Origin: Phialocephala subalpina
Taxonomy: Eukaryota; Ascomycota; Leotiomycetes; Helotiales; Mollisiaceae
DNA: 64,000 nucleotides
Assembly (NCBI GenBank): GCA_900073065.1
Contig: FJOG01000068.1
Coordinates: forward strand, 1-64,000
Direction of reading: 5' to 3'
The position numbers and the translations under genes are program-made. Numbering within the stretch: position 1 is the first letter of the stretch; each line of letters starts with the position of its first letter. Shown piece by piece: positions 48,143 through 61,067 of the stretch. The notes beneath the pieces are model-generated. The model saw only the letters and a program-made list of their open reading frames with translations, was not told the origin of the DNA and did not search any database.

Positions 48143-49491
48143 ATGTCTCCCAAATTCCAAACAGTCTATTCCTCGGGGATTCATCACGGCCTTCCCACCT
48201 TTCCGGGCCACGATGGCAAAAAGTACACAGCCATCGTAACAGGTGCGAATGGTATCTCCGGATCTGAGATCGTCAACGCTCTCGTTGCGGCCCCTGAAAG
48301 ATGGGAAACCATCTACGCAATGTCTCGTCGACCACCTCCAGCAGTAAATGAGCGTGTCAAACCAATCGCTGCCGACTTCAAGGACAGCACACCTGAGGAG
48401 CTGGCCTCGTTGCTCAAGAAAGAAGGCGTGAAAGTAGACTATGTATTCTTCACGTCCTACATCCAACCTCCCACAAAAGAAGGCCAGGGATTATGGGCCA
48501 ATGGTGATGAGCTCGAGGCTGTTAACGGTAAGCATCTTCCGATCCAAAGCCCCGAGATGGACCGAGACACTGATCACGAACAGTCACACTTCTGTCGAAC
48601 TTCTTGAAAGCACTTACACTTTCGAACATTATTCCCAAGCGTTTCCTACTTCAAACAGGTGGAAAACACTATGCTCTTCATCTTGGCCCCACCTCCATCC
48701 CGATGACCGAGGATACTCCTGCTGAAAGAATTAACCACAAAAATTTCTACTTCCCCCAAGAAGATCTCCTCTCCGCCTGGTCCCTCAAGCACTCCACATC
48801 CTGGGTAATGACTCGACCCGCCTTCATAATCGGCGCCAACCCCACCGCACCAATCAATCTCTCCTACGGCCTCGCCCTCTACGCTTCCATCCAAAAAGAA
48901 CTCGGCCAAGAACTCGAATTCCCATCCGACATCCGAGCTTGGGATATCAATAAAGATCTCACTACTGCTTCCCTCGTTGGCTATTTCTCCGAATGGGCGG
49001 TGTTGACAGAGGAAGCGAAGAATGAAGCATTTAATATCGTGGATGATTCGCCGTTTTCGTATGGGAAGTTTTGGCCTGTGTTGGCGGGGTGGTATGGTGT
49101 TGGGTATGGGACGCCGGAGGAGGATGAGGGGAGTTTCAATGTTGTTACTATGGGCAGAAATCCTCCACCACGAGGTTTCGGCGGACCTGGTGTTGTCAAG
49201 ATAAAATTCAGTTTTGAAGAGTGGGCGAAAGAAGACGAGGTGAAGAAGGCTTGGGAGAGAATTCAGGAAAGGGAGGGGCTGAATAAGGCATTGGATCCGT
49301 GGAGGGAGAGGAGTGAGTTGGTTAATGTTTTTGGGACGGTGGATGCGGATCTTTTAGGAAATTGGTCAAGAACACAGATGATGGATAAGGCAAAAGTGGA
49401 GCTCATCGTGAAGGTGTTGATAATCAAGGACTCGATGCTCCCAAGAGGAACTAATGTAGGCAATAATCCAACGTATCTGCGGTCCATTTAG
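48143..49491 (+). CDS. PRISE-type NAD(P)H reductase with chimeric C-terminus
   Basis: A short-chain reductase of the progesterone 5-beta-reductase / iridoid synthase-like (PRISE) family. The start MSPKFQTVYSSGIHHGLPTF leads into the Rossmann motif AIVTGANGISGSEIV. An intron at 48528-48583 joins EAVN to VTLLSNFLKAL. The PRISE catalytic motifs are visible: Lys in LQTGGKHYALHLGP and Tyr in NFYFPQEDLL. The body is normal to NWSRTQMMDKAKV (about 49395). There the expected family ending is replaced by about 30 unrelated residues read from the antisense strand of a transposase fragment. Substrate unknown; fungal members often act in secondary metabolism. Activity may survive because the active site is complete. 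Confidence 0.85.
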
Positions 49492-49704
49492 CATGCGTGG
49501 TCTGCCGGTTCTGGTGGGTCTTGCGCGTTCTGGAGCCTCATAATGGAGCACCTTGAGGATTGACGAATATCCAAGCTTATAATAGACTTCAAGCTTTGGA
49601 ATTGGAATGCCAGCGAAGTTCACAAGCTGGCGTATCGCCTCCTTATGTTTTGTAAGGATTTCGAAGCCTGGTTGGTGCTCTGGGTTCGGCGGAGTAGTGG
49701 TCAT
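49385..49704 (-). mobile_element. Tc1/mariner-like transposase N-terminal fragment
   Basis: The minus frame from the ATG at 49704 encodes a helix-turn-helix region (EILTKHKEAIRQLVNFAGIP, then ERARPTRTGRPRMLNGPQIR and SSWEHRVLDYQHLHDEL). This is like the N-terminus of fungal Tc1/mariner-type transposases. It stops at the junction with the reductase coding sequence near 49385-49395. The DDE catalytic domain is absent. Terminal repeats were not identified. Confidence 0.65.
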
Positions 49705-49905
49705 AATTGATTAATTCATGGTGGGGTAAAAATTTGAAGTTATCGCAATCTGCTCGCTAAAGTAGCCTATAAAACACAGACTTTTGGCACCAGGCTCGTT
49801 AGTTCATTAGGCTCGTAAGGCCTGAGTCCCTATTTCTCGCCCCAAGCGTGTTCCTCCGAAAAACATCAGCGGCCTCATTTACAGCATGCTCTGAGGCAAG
49901 CCAGA

Positions 49906-51250
49906 ATGTCGCCGCCACTTGCCCAAGTTCGTTTCAAATCGCTTTTCATTCTCGAACATTCTGCTTCCCGATGTGCAATAGACAATTCTTTTGGGCCGTT
50001 CAGCAACTGTCGCCTCGATTTCACACTGCTGTTCGAGCAATGTATCCTGTCCGGAGTTCCGTCAGCAATCTTGCTGCTAGCATGCACGATTCGGATACTT
50101 CACCCGCATAATCAAGATCAGAAGATAGTCAAGAGTCATGTAGGGCTTTTCAAGCTGATGAGTTCATAATCTTCTTTACGAAAAGCCGGCAACTCACATG
50201 AAATCAGGTCCTTGCCGTCACATATGCCTTGCTTCAATTGGTACATCTCACCTTCTGGATCAGAGTCCCTTCATTTCAGACCATCGGGACAGTTCTGGCA
50301 GCTACAGTCAATCTCGCCGCTGGAATCGCAATCGTGCCGTTGTCCTACCTTGAGCATTCTCGATCGGTCAGACCCCCTGCGGTGCTTGAGGTATATCTCA
50401 TTTCCTCATCACTTCTCGACTTGCCCTAAGTGAGAACAGTATTCTTGATCGATCCTAAGTCGCCTCTAGCCGCGATAATTCTTGTGAATATATGCTGCAA
50501 GGTGGCTCTGCTGGCCCTTGAGGTTCGAGGAAAGACATCATATCTGAGAGTTCAATATCAGACATTCTCCCCTGAATCGCTTGGTGGTATCATTAATTCC
50601 AGCTTTCTCTGGTGGCTCAAGGGGATCTTCTCTGCTCAATACCTGGACTTCTTTGATTGATATCAACTCGACCCCACACTTGCGACTGAAAATGCGGGAA
50701 AGGAAATGCAGAATGCATGGGACCAGAGAAGTATGTCCAGTGCTCCTTAGCAAGACGTCGCTGACTATTAAAAGCCGTTAATGCAAGACGTCTCCCACCC
50801 ATTCGGACCATGTGTCGAGCTCTTGGAGGACCTTTCGCTCATGTACTGTTCCCACGGCTATGTCTCATCGCCTTCACATTCGCCCAGTCATTTCTCATTA
50901 CTAGCGTTCTTGAACTTCTGGGAGAAACCGGAAGATGAAAACAGTCGTATGAAAGGGTACTTACTGATAGTTGCTACATCGTTGATATATCTGGGTATTG
51001 CGGTACGTCAAATACTTCCATCGGCAAACATCTTCCTGATCTGATTGATCCAGTTGTCTTCGCTACACAGCAACCAAGCCTTGAATAGGTTTATTGCGAT
51101 ATTTCGAGGTGCAACTGTGTATCTCATATACAATAAGACGCTCATTCAGAGAGACGGCACATACGATGAGTCTTCGGCCGTCACTCTCATGGGCGCTGAT
51201 GTTGATCGAATTGCATTCTGCTTGGATGATCTGCCAACGTATATTTTGCA
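49906..51250 (+). pseudogene. ABC-C (MRP-type) transporter, 5' pseudogene fragment
   Basis: Several frames in order match the N-terminal half of a fungal multidrug-resistance-type ABC transporter. They are the TMD0 region (LLEHSASR..., LTFWIRVPSFQTIGTVLAA, LSYLEHSRSVRPPAVLEVYL), FSPESLGGIINSSFLWWL, and the TMD1 start (NFWEKPEDENSRMKGYLLIV; ALNRFIAIFRGATVYLIYNK; DESSAVTLMGADVDRI). The frame shifts repeatedly. No Walker A, signature or Walker B sequence follows, so both nucleotide-binding domains are missing. It cannot make a working pump. Confidence 0.75.
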
Positions 51251-51323
51251 TACTCAAGATGGTTGGCCTCGCAAAAAGCCTTAACGCTCAGTATAGATAG
51301 AATGGGGTCCACTTTAAGACGCA

Positions 51324-52241
51324 GTGTTCGACATCTCTCAGAGCAGCCAGAACCGTCTCGACATTCCAGCGCCTTTCAGCTTTCCAATGTCGACGCCATG
51401 GAGGAAAAAAGCTTCTACCACGTCCAAAAGCCTTGCTTTTCGACTTTGTGGGTACCAAGCCTCGACTGGCACAGTAGCATCACCGAAGGCTTTCAACACA
51501 CAAATTCAACAGCACCCCTCTCAGCAGCTGAAGCATCCAAAATGGCGATGGTATGGCGAGCTCCTGATTTCGAAGAGAAGCGAAAGACGATTGGAACTGG
51601 ACTTCAGCCAGAAAACAATGATACGACTCGTCGTCGAACTCTTGATCGATTACTTGCAGATCGAGCATATTCTGATGCTTGGAGCGAAGAAGCGAGGCAT
51701 GGGATGGCGATGAAGTGGCATTCTCAGCAAGTTTGGCCTGATATGAAGCCAGCTATGGAGAGATTGAGGGGATGTTCGATCTGCGCACTTTGACATGAAC
51801 GATTGAACTGACTTGTTTTTAACATGGTACATGTAAACAGTCTAGTGAGACTTCAAATTGACCTTATCAAAATCATCATGGCTCAATCTCGATGCTTTGA
51901 TGTCTTCTGAAATGCTGGGAACTTTGGAACCGGCCCGAAGATGAACCTCAAAGGACTGGGACTTCTCAGGCTCAGCTTGAGGAGTGTGTGACGGTGGCTG
52001 CTCATCGCTATGAGCTACTTGGTGCTCGGAACTTGTAAGTGTCATAAGTCCTATGCTGGATTCGGAGATTGACTGACGGACATACAGAGGTATGCAGACA
52101 GCGTATATCGGAAGAGAAACAGAAGATCCAGGGGGGAACTTCGAGGAGATTGAACAGGAAGCGGACGACTTCGTGGGCGGGAGAGGAATGGGAATGGACG
52201 TGAGTCTAGGTCAGCTCGCAGACATATTACTGAGATTGTAA
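51324..52241 (+). pseudogene. Haloacid dehalogenase-like (HAD type II) pseudogene
   Basis: Pieces in order match fungal 2-haloacid-dehalogenase-like proteins. These are an N-terminal SLDWHSSITEGF segment, RRTLDRLLADRAYSDAWSEEAR then HSQQVWPDMKPAMERLRG, RLQIDLIK, SSWLNLDALMSSEMLGTLEP, EECVTVAAHRYELLGARN and GMQTAYIGRETEDPG, ending SLGQLADILLRL. A good intron (gtaagtg...gactgac...catacag, about 52035-52087) lies between ARN and LGMQTAY. At least three frame changes separate the other pieces, so it is probably dead. The 5' catalytic DxxG region is not recognisable. Confidence 0.65.
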
Positions 52242-53771
52242 AGTTCATGATGTTGATGAAAGAAAAGGACAATTGAGAATCCGAGATGGAAAATTCGGGT
52301 GAATGCAGCCGGGTTATGTGCTGGGGGCGGTTGGGTGGACTCTGTGCTACGCAGTGTGCTGCACTTTCTGTCAGCACTTCGTTTCTCTTCCTCTCCACAG
52401 CTGCTCGTGCCACCTCTACTATATGGCGACAGGATTGAGAACGCGTCCCTGCTCTCCTCACCAAAGAATTTGTTCATCTTGTTCTTTCACAACCCGACGT
52501 CAATTTCTGTTCTTCAAGGCGCCTTTCAGTTTAACAGATGCGAAAGAGGGGTCAAATCCCGATGCTCATGCTGCGACTGCGACATAGCGAATCAGCACCC
52601 TCGTCAGTGTAATCAATATCTCTCCACAAAATATCGAGAACAGCAGCGCGACATCTGCTCTTATGTGGATGGGAAGATAAGCGGAGCAAGTCTCCTTCAC
52701 GGACGGGATCCTCTAAACAGCATAGCCGGAGCTGCACCAGACGTCAAGGGCTTGATGTTACACAACCTCGAGCGCCACCAGGACCACGGTTCACGGGGTG
52801 GACATACCATTTCCGGATAGCTCTTCTATGTGCTTAATTTGACGACCCCGGATTTCAGAAGTCGCTCTTGGGTGGACGAACCGGTACAGCTGTTTTTGCA
52901 GCCACGATTGGCCTGCTGTTGTTCTTCGACTCGGTGGCTGCTTGATAGTCTTCTCTCGACGAACACGCGCCATGTGTCATGGAATTTCTCCATTACTCGA
53001 TCCAGATGCAACAGTCTGAAGCCACTATCGGTTGGCGATATCAAGCCGGTTTTTGAGGGGTAAAGTCGGTCGCGAGTTTGCTATGAGGCATTTGAGGCAT
53101 TTTTCTGGAGTGCAAGAGCAAGCGAGAGGGAGCACGTTTGCCGCCGCAAAACCTTCCACACAACACCTCTCAATATCACAATCTCCATACCAGAGAGGCG
53201 CAGCCACTTGGCCCATCCGTCAAAAATTCCCAGATATCTGGCACTATTGCATAAGCAATCACCGAGGAATTGACGGATGCGTCATCCCTCCAATCAAGAT
53301 GATAGAATCGGGACCCTTTGTTGATCTATGCCTGGAAAAAAATACTTTGGCCAATCCAAAAGATGTGTCAAGCCGATGCATCCTGCTGATTATAGGCTGG
53401 CAGACATTGGTTTGGTGAGGCATTTTCCAACTGCTCGTGCTATTTGCTCTCAGAATGAGGCCTGTCAAGCTGTCAACCTGCAGACTGGGAGCTTCAGAAA
53501 GGATGGCCATCGTATATGGAGCTTAGTCGAGCTTCGAGAACCAAGTTGTTGGGTTGATCGCCAGCTTACCCGCTCAATAAAAGCATCAAGGGAACCCCCG
53601 AGGACGAACTCCTTTGAAATTTTTGAAGGAAGCTCGCCCTCTGCGTTTTGTGTACTCTCGCAAGTCTCTTCTTGCAGCTTTGTTTACAGGGGGTGTTCTG
53701 CTAAGCTCAGCGGCAGCTCTTTCCATTGCGTCGCCTGAGAGCCTCTCTGAATTCCATCCCCAATCCCAATC
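52242..53771. other. Intergenic, no gene seen
   Basis: 1.5 kb with overlapping frames on both strands (52299-52820, 53032-53418 and others) but no domain, splice pattern or RNA gene that I can support. The last part is the ATPase promoter and leader. Confidence 0.45.
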
Positions 53772-56700
53772 ATGGTCGAATTTGCAGGTGACGAGCACAA
53801 AGCTCCTCGAATCCAATGGACGCAAGTTGACCCAGAAGCGGGTGCATCAAGGCCTCGACCTGAACTCCGTCGCTCAAACTCGAATATCTCCATCAACAGT
53901 GCACACAGCAGAAGAGGTTCCATAGACCCAGCGTCCGCTCTCCCTATCCAGTATCGCACAGTTTCGTACCAGATCGCCGAGTCGAAAGAGAAGAATGCAG
54001 CAGAAATACAGAAGGCAAAAGATACTGCAGCCAAAGGTTCGAACTAGTCTCGCCAAGAGCCCGAATAGCCAACTGACATACACTTGACAGAGCTTGCAAA
54101 TCTCGACTGGCATACCATCACACCTCACGAAGTCTATACTCGTCTCTCTAGCTCTCCTTCCCAAGGTCTTTCAACAGAACAAGCCAAACGACGCCTGACA
54201 GAATATGGCAAGAACACTCCTTCTCCGCCACCAACACATTATTTCCAGCAGATTCTCGGATACTTCTTCAAGGGATTCGGATCTGTTCTGCTGGTCGGTT
54301 CAATCCTCGTTTTCGTATCATGGAAACCTCTCGGACAACCACCTGCGCAGGCCAACTTAGCTCTTGCTATCGTTCTTCTTGCTGTCTTTTTCATCCAAGC
54401 TGCTTTCAACGCATGGCAAGATTGGTCTTCCTCCAGGGTCATGGCATCAATCACTACTATGCTTCCAGATAGCTGTTTTATCCTTCGAGATGGTGGTAGA
54501 GCTACAGTTATTGCAAGCGACATCGTTCCTGGCGACCTTCTTTTTATCAAGGCTGGCAACAAACTTCCAGCAGATGTGCGGTTCGTTGAGATATCGTCTG
54601 ATGCGAAGTTCGATAGGTCCATCTTGACTGGTATGTCTTTCTCACTCTGTGACAATCTTTTAACCCTCACTAAACATTATATAGGCGAATCTGCTCCTCT
54701 TCCTGGCGCGGTCGACAGTACTGACGACAACTATCTCGAAACCAGATGTATCGGTCTTCAGGGTACTCACTGCATATCTGGAAGTGGCACAGGTGTTGTC
54801 GTCTCTACTGGCGATCAAACTGTTTTTGGCAAGATTGCGAAGATGACCAATGCCCCAAAGACTGGCTTGACACCCTTGGAACGAGAAGTCCTCAACTTCG
54901 TGATTATAATTTGTACCATCATGTTCACAATGATCATCGTTGTCATAATCGTCTGGTATTGTCTATCCTCCTTCGTTGAGGTGCAACACTAATGTGGGCA
55001 GGGCTGCGTACTTGCGTAAAGAACATCCGGACTGGATCAATGTCCCAACGCTCATCGTTGATTGCGTCTCGGTTGCTATTGCATTCATTCCTGAGGGCTT
55101 GCCGATTGCATTGACTGCTTCACTGACTATCACTGCCAACCTGATGCGGAAGAACAAAATTCTCTGCAAGTCCCTCAAGACTGTCGAGACTCTTGGTTCT
55201 GTTAGTGTTATCTGCTCTGACAAGACCGGCACGCTCACCAAGGTAAGTCCCCCTCTTCCGAGCCTGCTGTTACTCAAGGCTGATGATGGCAGAACAAAAT
55301 GTATGTCACCGAATGCAGCGTGGGAACCCATATCATGGACCCTGTACAAGCTCGAGACGAGATGATGCAGTATGGCCGGCCGCAAGGCGATGGCAAGACC
55401 TCCAACGCAGTTTGCCAATTGAGAGCTATTGCCGGACTCTGCAATTCCGGAGAATTTGATGCTGCAACATTCGACCTTCCTCTTCACGAGCGCAAGATCA
55501 ACGGCGATGCTACCGACCAGGCTATTTTGCGATTCTCCGAATCTCTTGGATCCGTCTCGGAAGTCCGCAGCCTCTGGAAGAAGACTTTTGAGCTGGCTTT
55601 TAACAGCAAGAACAAGTACATGATCAGAACTTTCGAGATGGTCAATGAAGAAAGCCTAGATGTAGCTTTGCCGACCACTGAGGCGGCCTCGTTCAGACCA
55701 GAAGACACGTAAGTCCGCTTCCCCCATAACTCTGCAGTATTCTGACCTTGGCTAGACTTCTCATGATCAAGGGTGCTCCTGATGTGCTCATCGGCCGATG
55801 TACTAAATACACCGACATGCTTGGAGAGACGAAAACCCTTGACAACACCACCAGGGCCAAATTTGAAGAGATCAAGAACACTTGGTCTGCAGGTGGTCGA
55901 CGTGTGCTTCTCTTGGCCCGCAAGGCTATCTGTAAGGAGCAGATTAGATCCGCCACCTCGTCAGGAGCCTTCGAAGAAGAGGTCATGCACCATGCCAGAG
56001 ATGGTCTCACACTTGTTGGTATTGTAGGTATCGTTGATCCTCCTCGTGACGAGATTCCGTCTGTGGTGTCGATTTTGCGAGGCGCCGGTATTCGTATATT
56101 CATGGTAGGTCCTTCCTTCCCCGTCTCTTAGTTGCCGTAGGCTGAACTTCCTAGGTCACTGGCGACTTTGCTCTGACCGCCCAAGCTATCGCTACCGAGT
56201 GTGGCATCATCACCAACCCTCCTCATCTCGTCAAGAATGTCTCGGCTTTGTCTCGAGACTATGCAGAATCCATCTCGGAGTCCGATCCAGAGAAGAGAGT
56301 CGTCAGCCAGGACACTACCACCAAGACCTCTATCGTGCTCAGTGGTCCAGAACTAATCACCCTCAACGAAAACCAATGGGAGCAACTCTGCAAGTACGAC
56401 GAAATCGTCTTCGCCCGTACCACCCCAGAACAGAAGCTTCGTATCGTTCGCGAGTTCCAAGGCCGCGATGAGATCGTGGGGATGACTGGCGATGGAGTCA
56501 ATGATGCTCCTTCCCTCAAAGCTGCTGATATTGGTATCGCTCTTGGTTCGGGCTCGGATATTGCTATCGAGGCTGCGGATATGGTGCTCCTGGAGTCCTT
56601 CAGCGCGATTGTCGAGGCTGTACAGTATGGAAGAGTGGTTTTCGATAACTTGAAGAAGACCATTGCATATTTGCTTCCTGCTGGATCTTTCTCGGAGTTC

Positions 56701-57530
56701 TGGCCTGTCATGTAAGCTTTCTCTTCTCTTCGAACTACTGGAGTATGCTAACCATTTGATTAGGACGAATGTGATCTTCGGCCTCCCTCAAGTCCTCTCA
56801 TCCTTCCTAATGATCATTATCTGTTGTTTTACCGACTGCGCAGCAGCCACTGTCCTGGCTTACGAAGCTCCAGAAGCCGATGTTCTCCTCCGCAAACCCC
56901 GCAAGCCCAAGGTCGACCGTCTCGTAGACTGGAAGCTGATCCTTCAATCATATGGCTTCATCGGTGTCATCGAGACCTTGACTTCGTTCGCCATGTCGTA
57001 CTGGTATCTTCAGCGCAGCGGTATCCCCTTCAGTGCCCTCTGGTTCAAATATGGAGCCTTGCCAGACAACATCGACCAAGATTACTACAACGCCAGACTG
57101 GCTGAAGCATCCAGCATCTACTTCGTCAACCTAGTCGTTATGTAAGCCTTTGTCCCACCATCCTACCCTCCACCCTCTACCCGTCCACGTGTAACAAACA
57201 CTCACTAACCTTTCTCTCTTCTCTTTCAGGCAATGGTTCAACCTAATGGCCGTGCGCACCCGCCGTCTCTCCATTTTCCAACATCCACCATTATTTAACA
57301 AACAAACACAAAACTGGTACCTCTTCCCAGCAATAGTGTTTGCGTTAGTGATGGCTATTTTCTGGTTGTATATACCGCAGTTGCAGAGTACGTTGCAGAC
57401 GTCTCAGGTTCCGGCTGAGCATTTCTTTTTACCAGCTGCGTTTGGGTTGGGGATTCTTTTTGCGGATGAGGCAAGGAAGTGGGGGGTTAGGAGGTGGCCT
57501 GGAGGGTTGTTGGATAGGTGTGCTTGGTAG
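53772..57530 (+). CDS. P-type cation ATPase (Na/K- or Ca-ATPase-like, type II)
   Basis: Nine exons (53772-54036, 54091-54630, 54685-54955, 55002-55242, 55293-55708, 55756-56104, 56155-56711, 56764-57141, 57230-57530), 1105 residues. A hydrophilic Ser/Arg-rich N-terminus (RRSNSNISI) precedes a cation-ATPase N domain. Motifs: TGES (split by an intron), IPEGLPIAL in M4, SDKTGTLTK (phosphorylated Asp), KGAPDVL nucleotide site, and MTGDGVNDAPSLKAADIGIA hinge. C-terminal membrane helices end in EARKWGVRR. The overall layout matches the fungal Na+/K+-ATPase-alpha-like group rather than ENA or PMR1, so Na+/K+ transport across the plasma or an internal membrane is inferred. All introns are 46-88 nt and in frame; the gene is intact. 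Confidence 0.92.
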
Positions 57531-58352
57531 TCTGGTGGATGATCTTGGCGGCTGATGTAGTGACTGAGGAGGACGTAGGCTTGATTTTTGGATGCTAGGA
57601 GGTGTGGGAGGTGTGTGTCTTGCAAAGTGAAGGTCGCTCATACCCAAGCATAGTTATTAACAAAGACTCCGTTATTTTACAAAGCATAAGTACTCACAAT
57701 GACTCCGTTATCTTGATTGTAGTTGCCTCTCTCAGACATGATTCATACCCCATTGGTTATGACGCCGTCCGCTTTGGTGACCCGTTTCCACCAAGATACG
57801 GGTCACTCCTTCATTTTCTAGCTAATTACTCTTGTTATGATCGAGAAAGGCAGGCTGGGAATTTCCCAAAGGGATTGGGTCATTGGATTTCTGTACGGCT
57901 TGAGCCTGTTGTAGTTCTGGACCAGTAAATGAGAGTTCTGTCTCGTGAGAACAAGAAAGGAACAGATAGCCTAGAATTGTCAACACCTTTGTACCTCTCG
58001 ACCATTCAGTGCATGCCTGTGTGACTGCTCCTTCATCTTTTTGGTTTCAATGGGCTTTCCATCTGTCCCTGCACAAAAATCAGCAACCTCACCGTCGCTC
58101 CTTCAATTTTGGGTTAGACTGTGTCGAAACCGCCGACTTGGTCACAACCATCCCAAACGACAACCAAACTTCTACAAAATTAGGCGCAGTATGGTCATGT
58201 TAATGAAATAGCTCTGTGATCCACATCAACACAATATTTGTAATCACAGGATACTTTGTTTGAAGAAGAATACCTTCATTTCTTCAAGTGACTCAACCCT
58301 TTGATGAATATGTGCTGATTCATACATCGAGCATTGCGTAGCCACATATTTC
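57531..58352. other. Intergenic with short direct repeat
   Basis: Two near-copies of CAAAGACTCCGTTATTTT / ACAATGACTCCGTTATCT lie near 57660-57715. No gene seen. Confidence 0.45.
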
Positions 58353-58926
58353 TCACATTTCGCTCAGCAACTCTGCGATGACTGCCTTCAAAAGCTTCTC
58401 CTCCATGTCATCGGCGAAGTCCAATGGTCTTGAAGCCTCTCGTGCGTTCTTTCGAACCTTGACAATGTCGTCCAATTGCTCCACGATATCTCCCACATCC
58501 ATCCCAATCGTCTCAGCCTGCCATTTGATGACCTCCCCAAGCCAGACTCCACGAAGGCAAGCCTCATCTTCACTGGCAATAGCAGCTGGTACATCGTTCC
58601 ATTGTGCCATTGCCGCAATCATATCCTCCTCGCCTTTCTCCAATCACCAAAATGCTCGTCGTTCATTTCGCGCTATACAAATCATCAGATCATGTCGTAT
58701 AAAAGTGCTTGGGAAGGCTTACCACACCCATGCAGAGTGAAATCACAGATGCCTCCAATGTCAACCTGTTTGAAGTTGCCATAAAGTCCATGCGATGAGT
58801 TGGCTGGGGTGGGCTGAAATCGGGCATTGCGTCTGGGATTTGCATGTATCCTAAGCCATGACTGGGTTGCTGGACAACTCCAAGGGAAGATTCGTAACCG
58901 GAGAGGGATTCAGAACGGTCTGACAT
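58353..58926 (-). CDS. Hypothetical protein, about 160 aa
   Basis: The ATG at 58926 (MSDRSESLSGYESSLGVVQQ) reaches SVISLCMGV at a gtaagc donor. An acceptor (gattggag) then continues KGEEDMIAAMAQWNDVPAAI ... LLKAVIAELLSEM and the stop at 58353. The second half is acidic and strongly helical (GDIVEQLDDIVKVRKNAREA), perhaps a protein-binding bundle. No known family recognised. The intron acceptor is the weakest part of the model. Confidence 0.5.
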
Positions 58927-61067
58927 CTTGTCTTGGTGGTGACACAAGACAGGCGGGGATGTTCGAGGTTATTGTCACAACTGTTGTCCAAGACAATCAG
59001 AAACCCTCCAAACCGCCTTATTGGTCTCAACGCCCTCCTCGAGCAACTTTTGACCGTTCCTATCCCGGCTTAGACCGAAAAAATCTGCCCACACCTAGAT
59101 TTTCGAAATCTTGTTGTTTTGAAAACCTTCATCTTCCCTCCACCCTCAACTTTCAACCTTTAACCTTCAGCTACTTCTAATGGGTCCGCTCTATGCGCCA
59201 CTCTAATCCTCACTGAGGATCTCGAGGTCTTCCTCGAGCCCCTTTGAGGTTCAAGTCCTCGTAAGTACCCCGCTCCTCTCGCATTCTTCGCGTTGGTGGT
59301 CGAGATCGAGTGCTAATTCGCATTCGGCTTCCCAGAACTATGGCCTCGAGCAACAACAGTAACAACTCCAACACCATAACAGTGGGCGGTGCTGGATTGG
59401 CAAGGCAATCGATCCACTGTGGAACATTCCATCAGAGCGACGTACTCCTGCTCTATTAGAATGGTCCCGGTCGGTTCGTCGCCGCCAGAACTGCCTTCTC
59501 AACAACGTGCGTGCTCACCCTCCCTCTTCATCGTCCCCTTTCCCGCACATCCATACCTCTGCTTCGCATTCATACCCTTCGTCACACCGTTACCGCTTCA
59601 TCACATCCTCACCCTCCCATCCCAGCCTCTCTCTCCTAGGCTCTTCATCGAGGTATGGTAGAGATTGAGCTGATTTGAGTCCTAGAGCACACTCCTCCTC
59701 CATGGAGGGTGGTGCTAGGATTGGCATACATCGTGTCGCCGGAAATGAGCCAATTACACATGACCGGTGTCCTGCCACCTGGCACCACTCGCGCTCTGCC
59801 AACCTCAAGGAGGTAGAGTGGGGGGGAGTCCTCCTTGCCTCATCGTGTGTTTATTTCATACACTGTTTGTGATCGCGGCTGACGTCCAAGTGTAGTGAAG
59901 GCGAGCCCTCAACCTCATAAGCCCGTAGAAGAACAGGTACCTCAGGAAGGAGGCTCTTGATTTTCACAAGACTGAGGGAGGAAAGGTTGCGTACCAGGTG
60001 GTCTTGAGAGGTGGAGTCTGCACCTGCCGAGGACACTCCCCGAGCTCCATCTCGAAAGAGCTTTTTCCGAAAAGCCTTCAACCTTCAACCTTCAACTTCA
60101 ACCTCAACCTCAACTTCGGCTTCAACCTCCAGCCTTCGCCAACAATGACTGTCACGCTTGTGCTCGTTTTCTCTGGAACCAGAAGGTCTTGAAGGAGGAG
60201 GCCGCTCATTGTCAACTCCACCAAGATGGCTTTGCGAAACCGAAGTCATATTCACAGCAAAGGAGCGAGAACGAAGGATGAGACACAGCAACTCATTGCT
60301 GTCCTTCGTTGGTCTCCGCTTTGAGCATACCCTTTCTCAAACTTGTGTCGAAAGCCTCACGTCAAGAAGGTTATGGATGAGGATAACAGAGACGATGGAG
60401 GATTGGTGAGAGGTCGAATTTTAAGCGAGAAGGGTCGAGGTAAGCTCCACAGCCTAGACAACCACATCAGGAAGACTTTCACTAACTTGAGGGCAGCAAC
60501 AATTAGAACCGATGACCTAAAGCAAGCGGCACAATCGAATAGCCTTGAGCACTGCTGGACAAGACAATTGCGTTGACTGTAGATATTAATATATCCGACC
60601 TCAACTTTTCGACGAATATTTCGGACGCCCTTTAGCCGGTCGTATGGTAAGTCCACTGCATCGCTCCCAAATCCCAACACCCCTCTGTAGTTGGTGCTGG
60701 ACTCTTGTGGGCTTCAGCGCGTGCGTGGAGGACATCAAATTTAGGCTCAACAACCCCCATCCACGCTGGCTCCTGGCCACCATGTGCTTGTGATGGAAGA
60801 AGCAGCCTGACATCCAATACCACGACTCGGAGTTCATCATGTTTCTGGGTCACGAGAGTGGTGTTTTAAATCCACACCATTTGCAGGACAACGCTGACTT
60901 GAAGTAGCTAGCAGATTATCGGCGTCAATCAGCGCGCTTCTCCTGTTGCCATGATCCGCATCGACACCAAGCACGACTTTGAGGAGGCCTAATAGCCTCT
61001 TGAAATGCACACAACCTTGTGCGTACCTGGATCTCATAGCGTTGTCTTCTGGTTCAAACTGACCACT
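58927..61067. other. Repeat-rich, no supportable gene
   Basis: Many short frames on both strands without domains. A CTTCAACCT-type low-complexity tract occurs near 60070-60135, with a shorter relative near 59145-59170. Confidence 0.45.
60070..60135. repeat. CTTCAACCT minisatellite
   Basis: Imperfect tandem copies of CTTCAAC(C/T)T, about ten in a row, on the plus strand. Confidence 0.85.

Noticed and set aside
59180..59275. Possible tRNA: TTCAAGT loop with GAGG/CCTC stem near 59254
   Set aside because: No matching acceptor stem, D-arm or anticodon arm; probably a chance palindrome.
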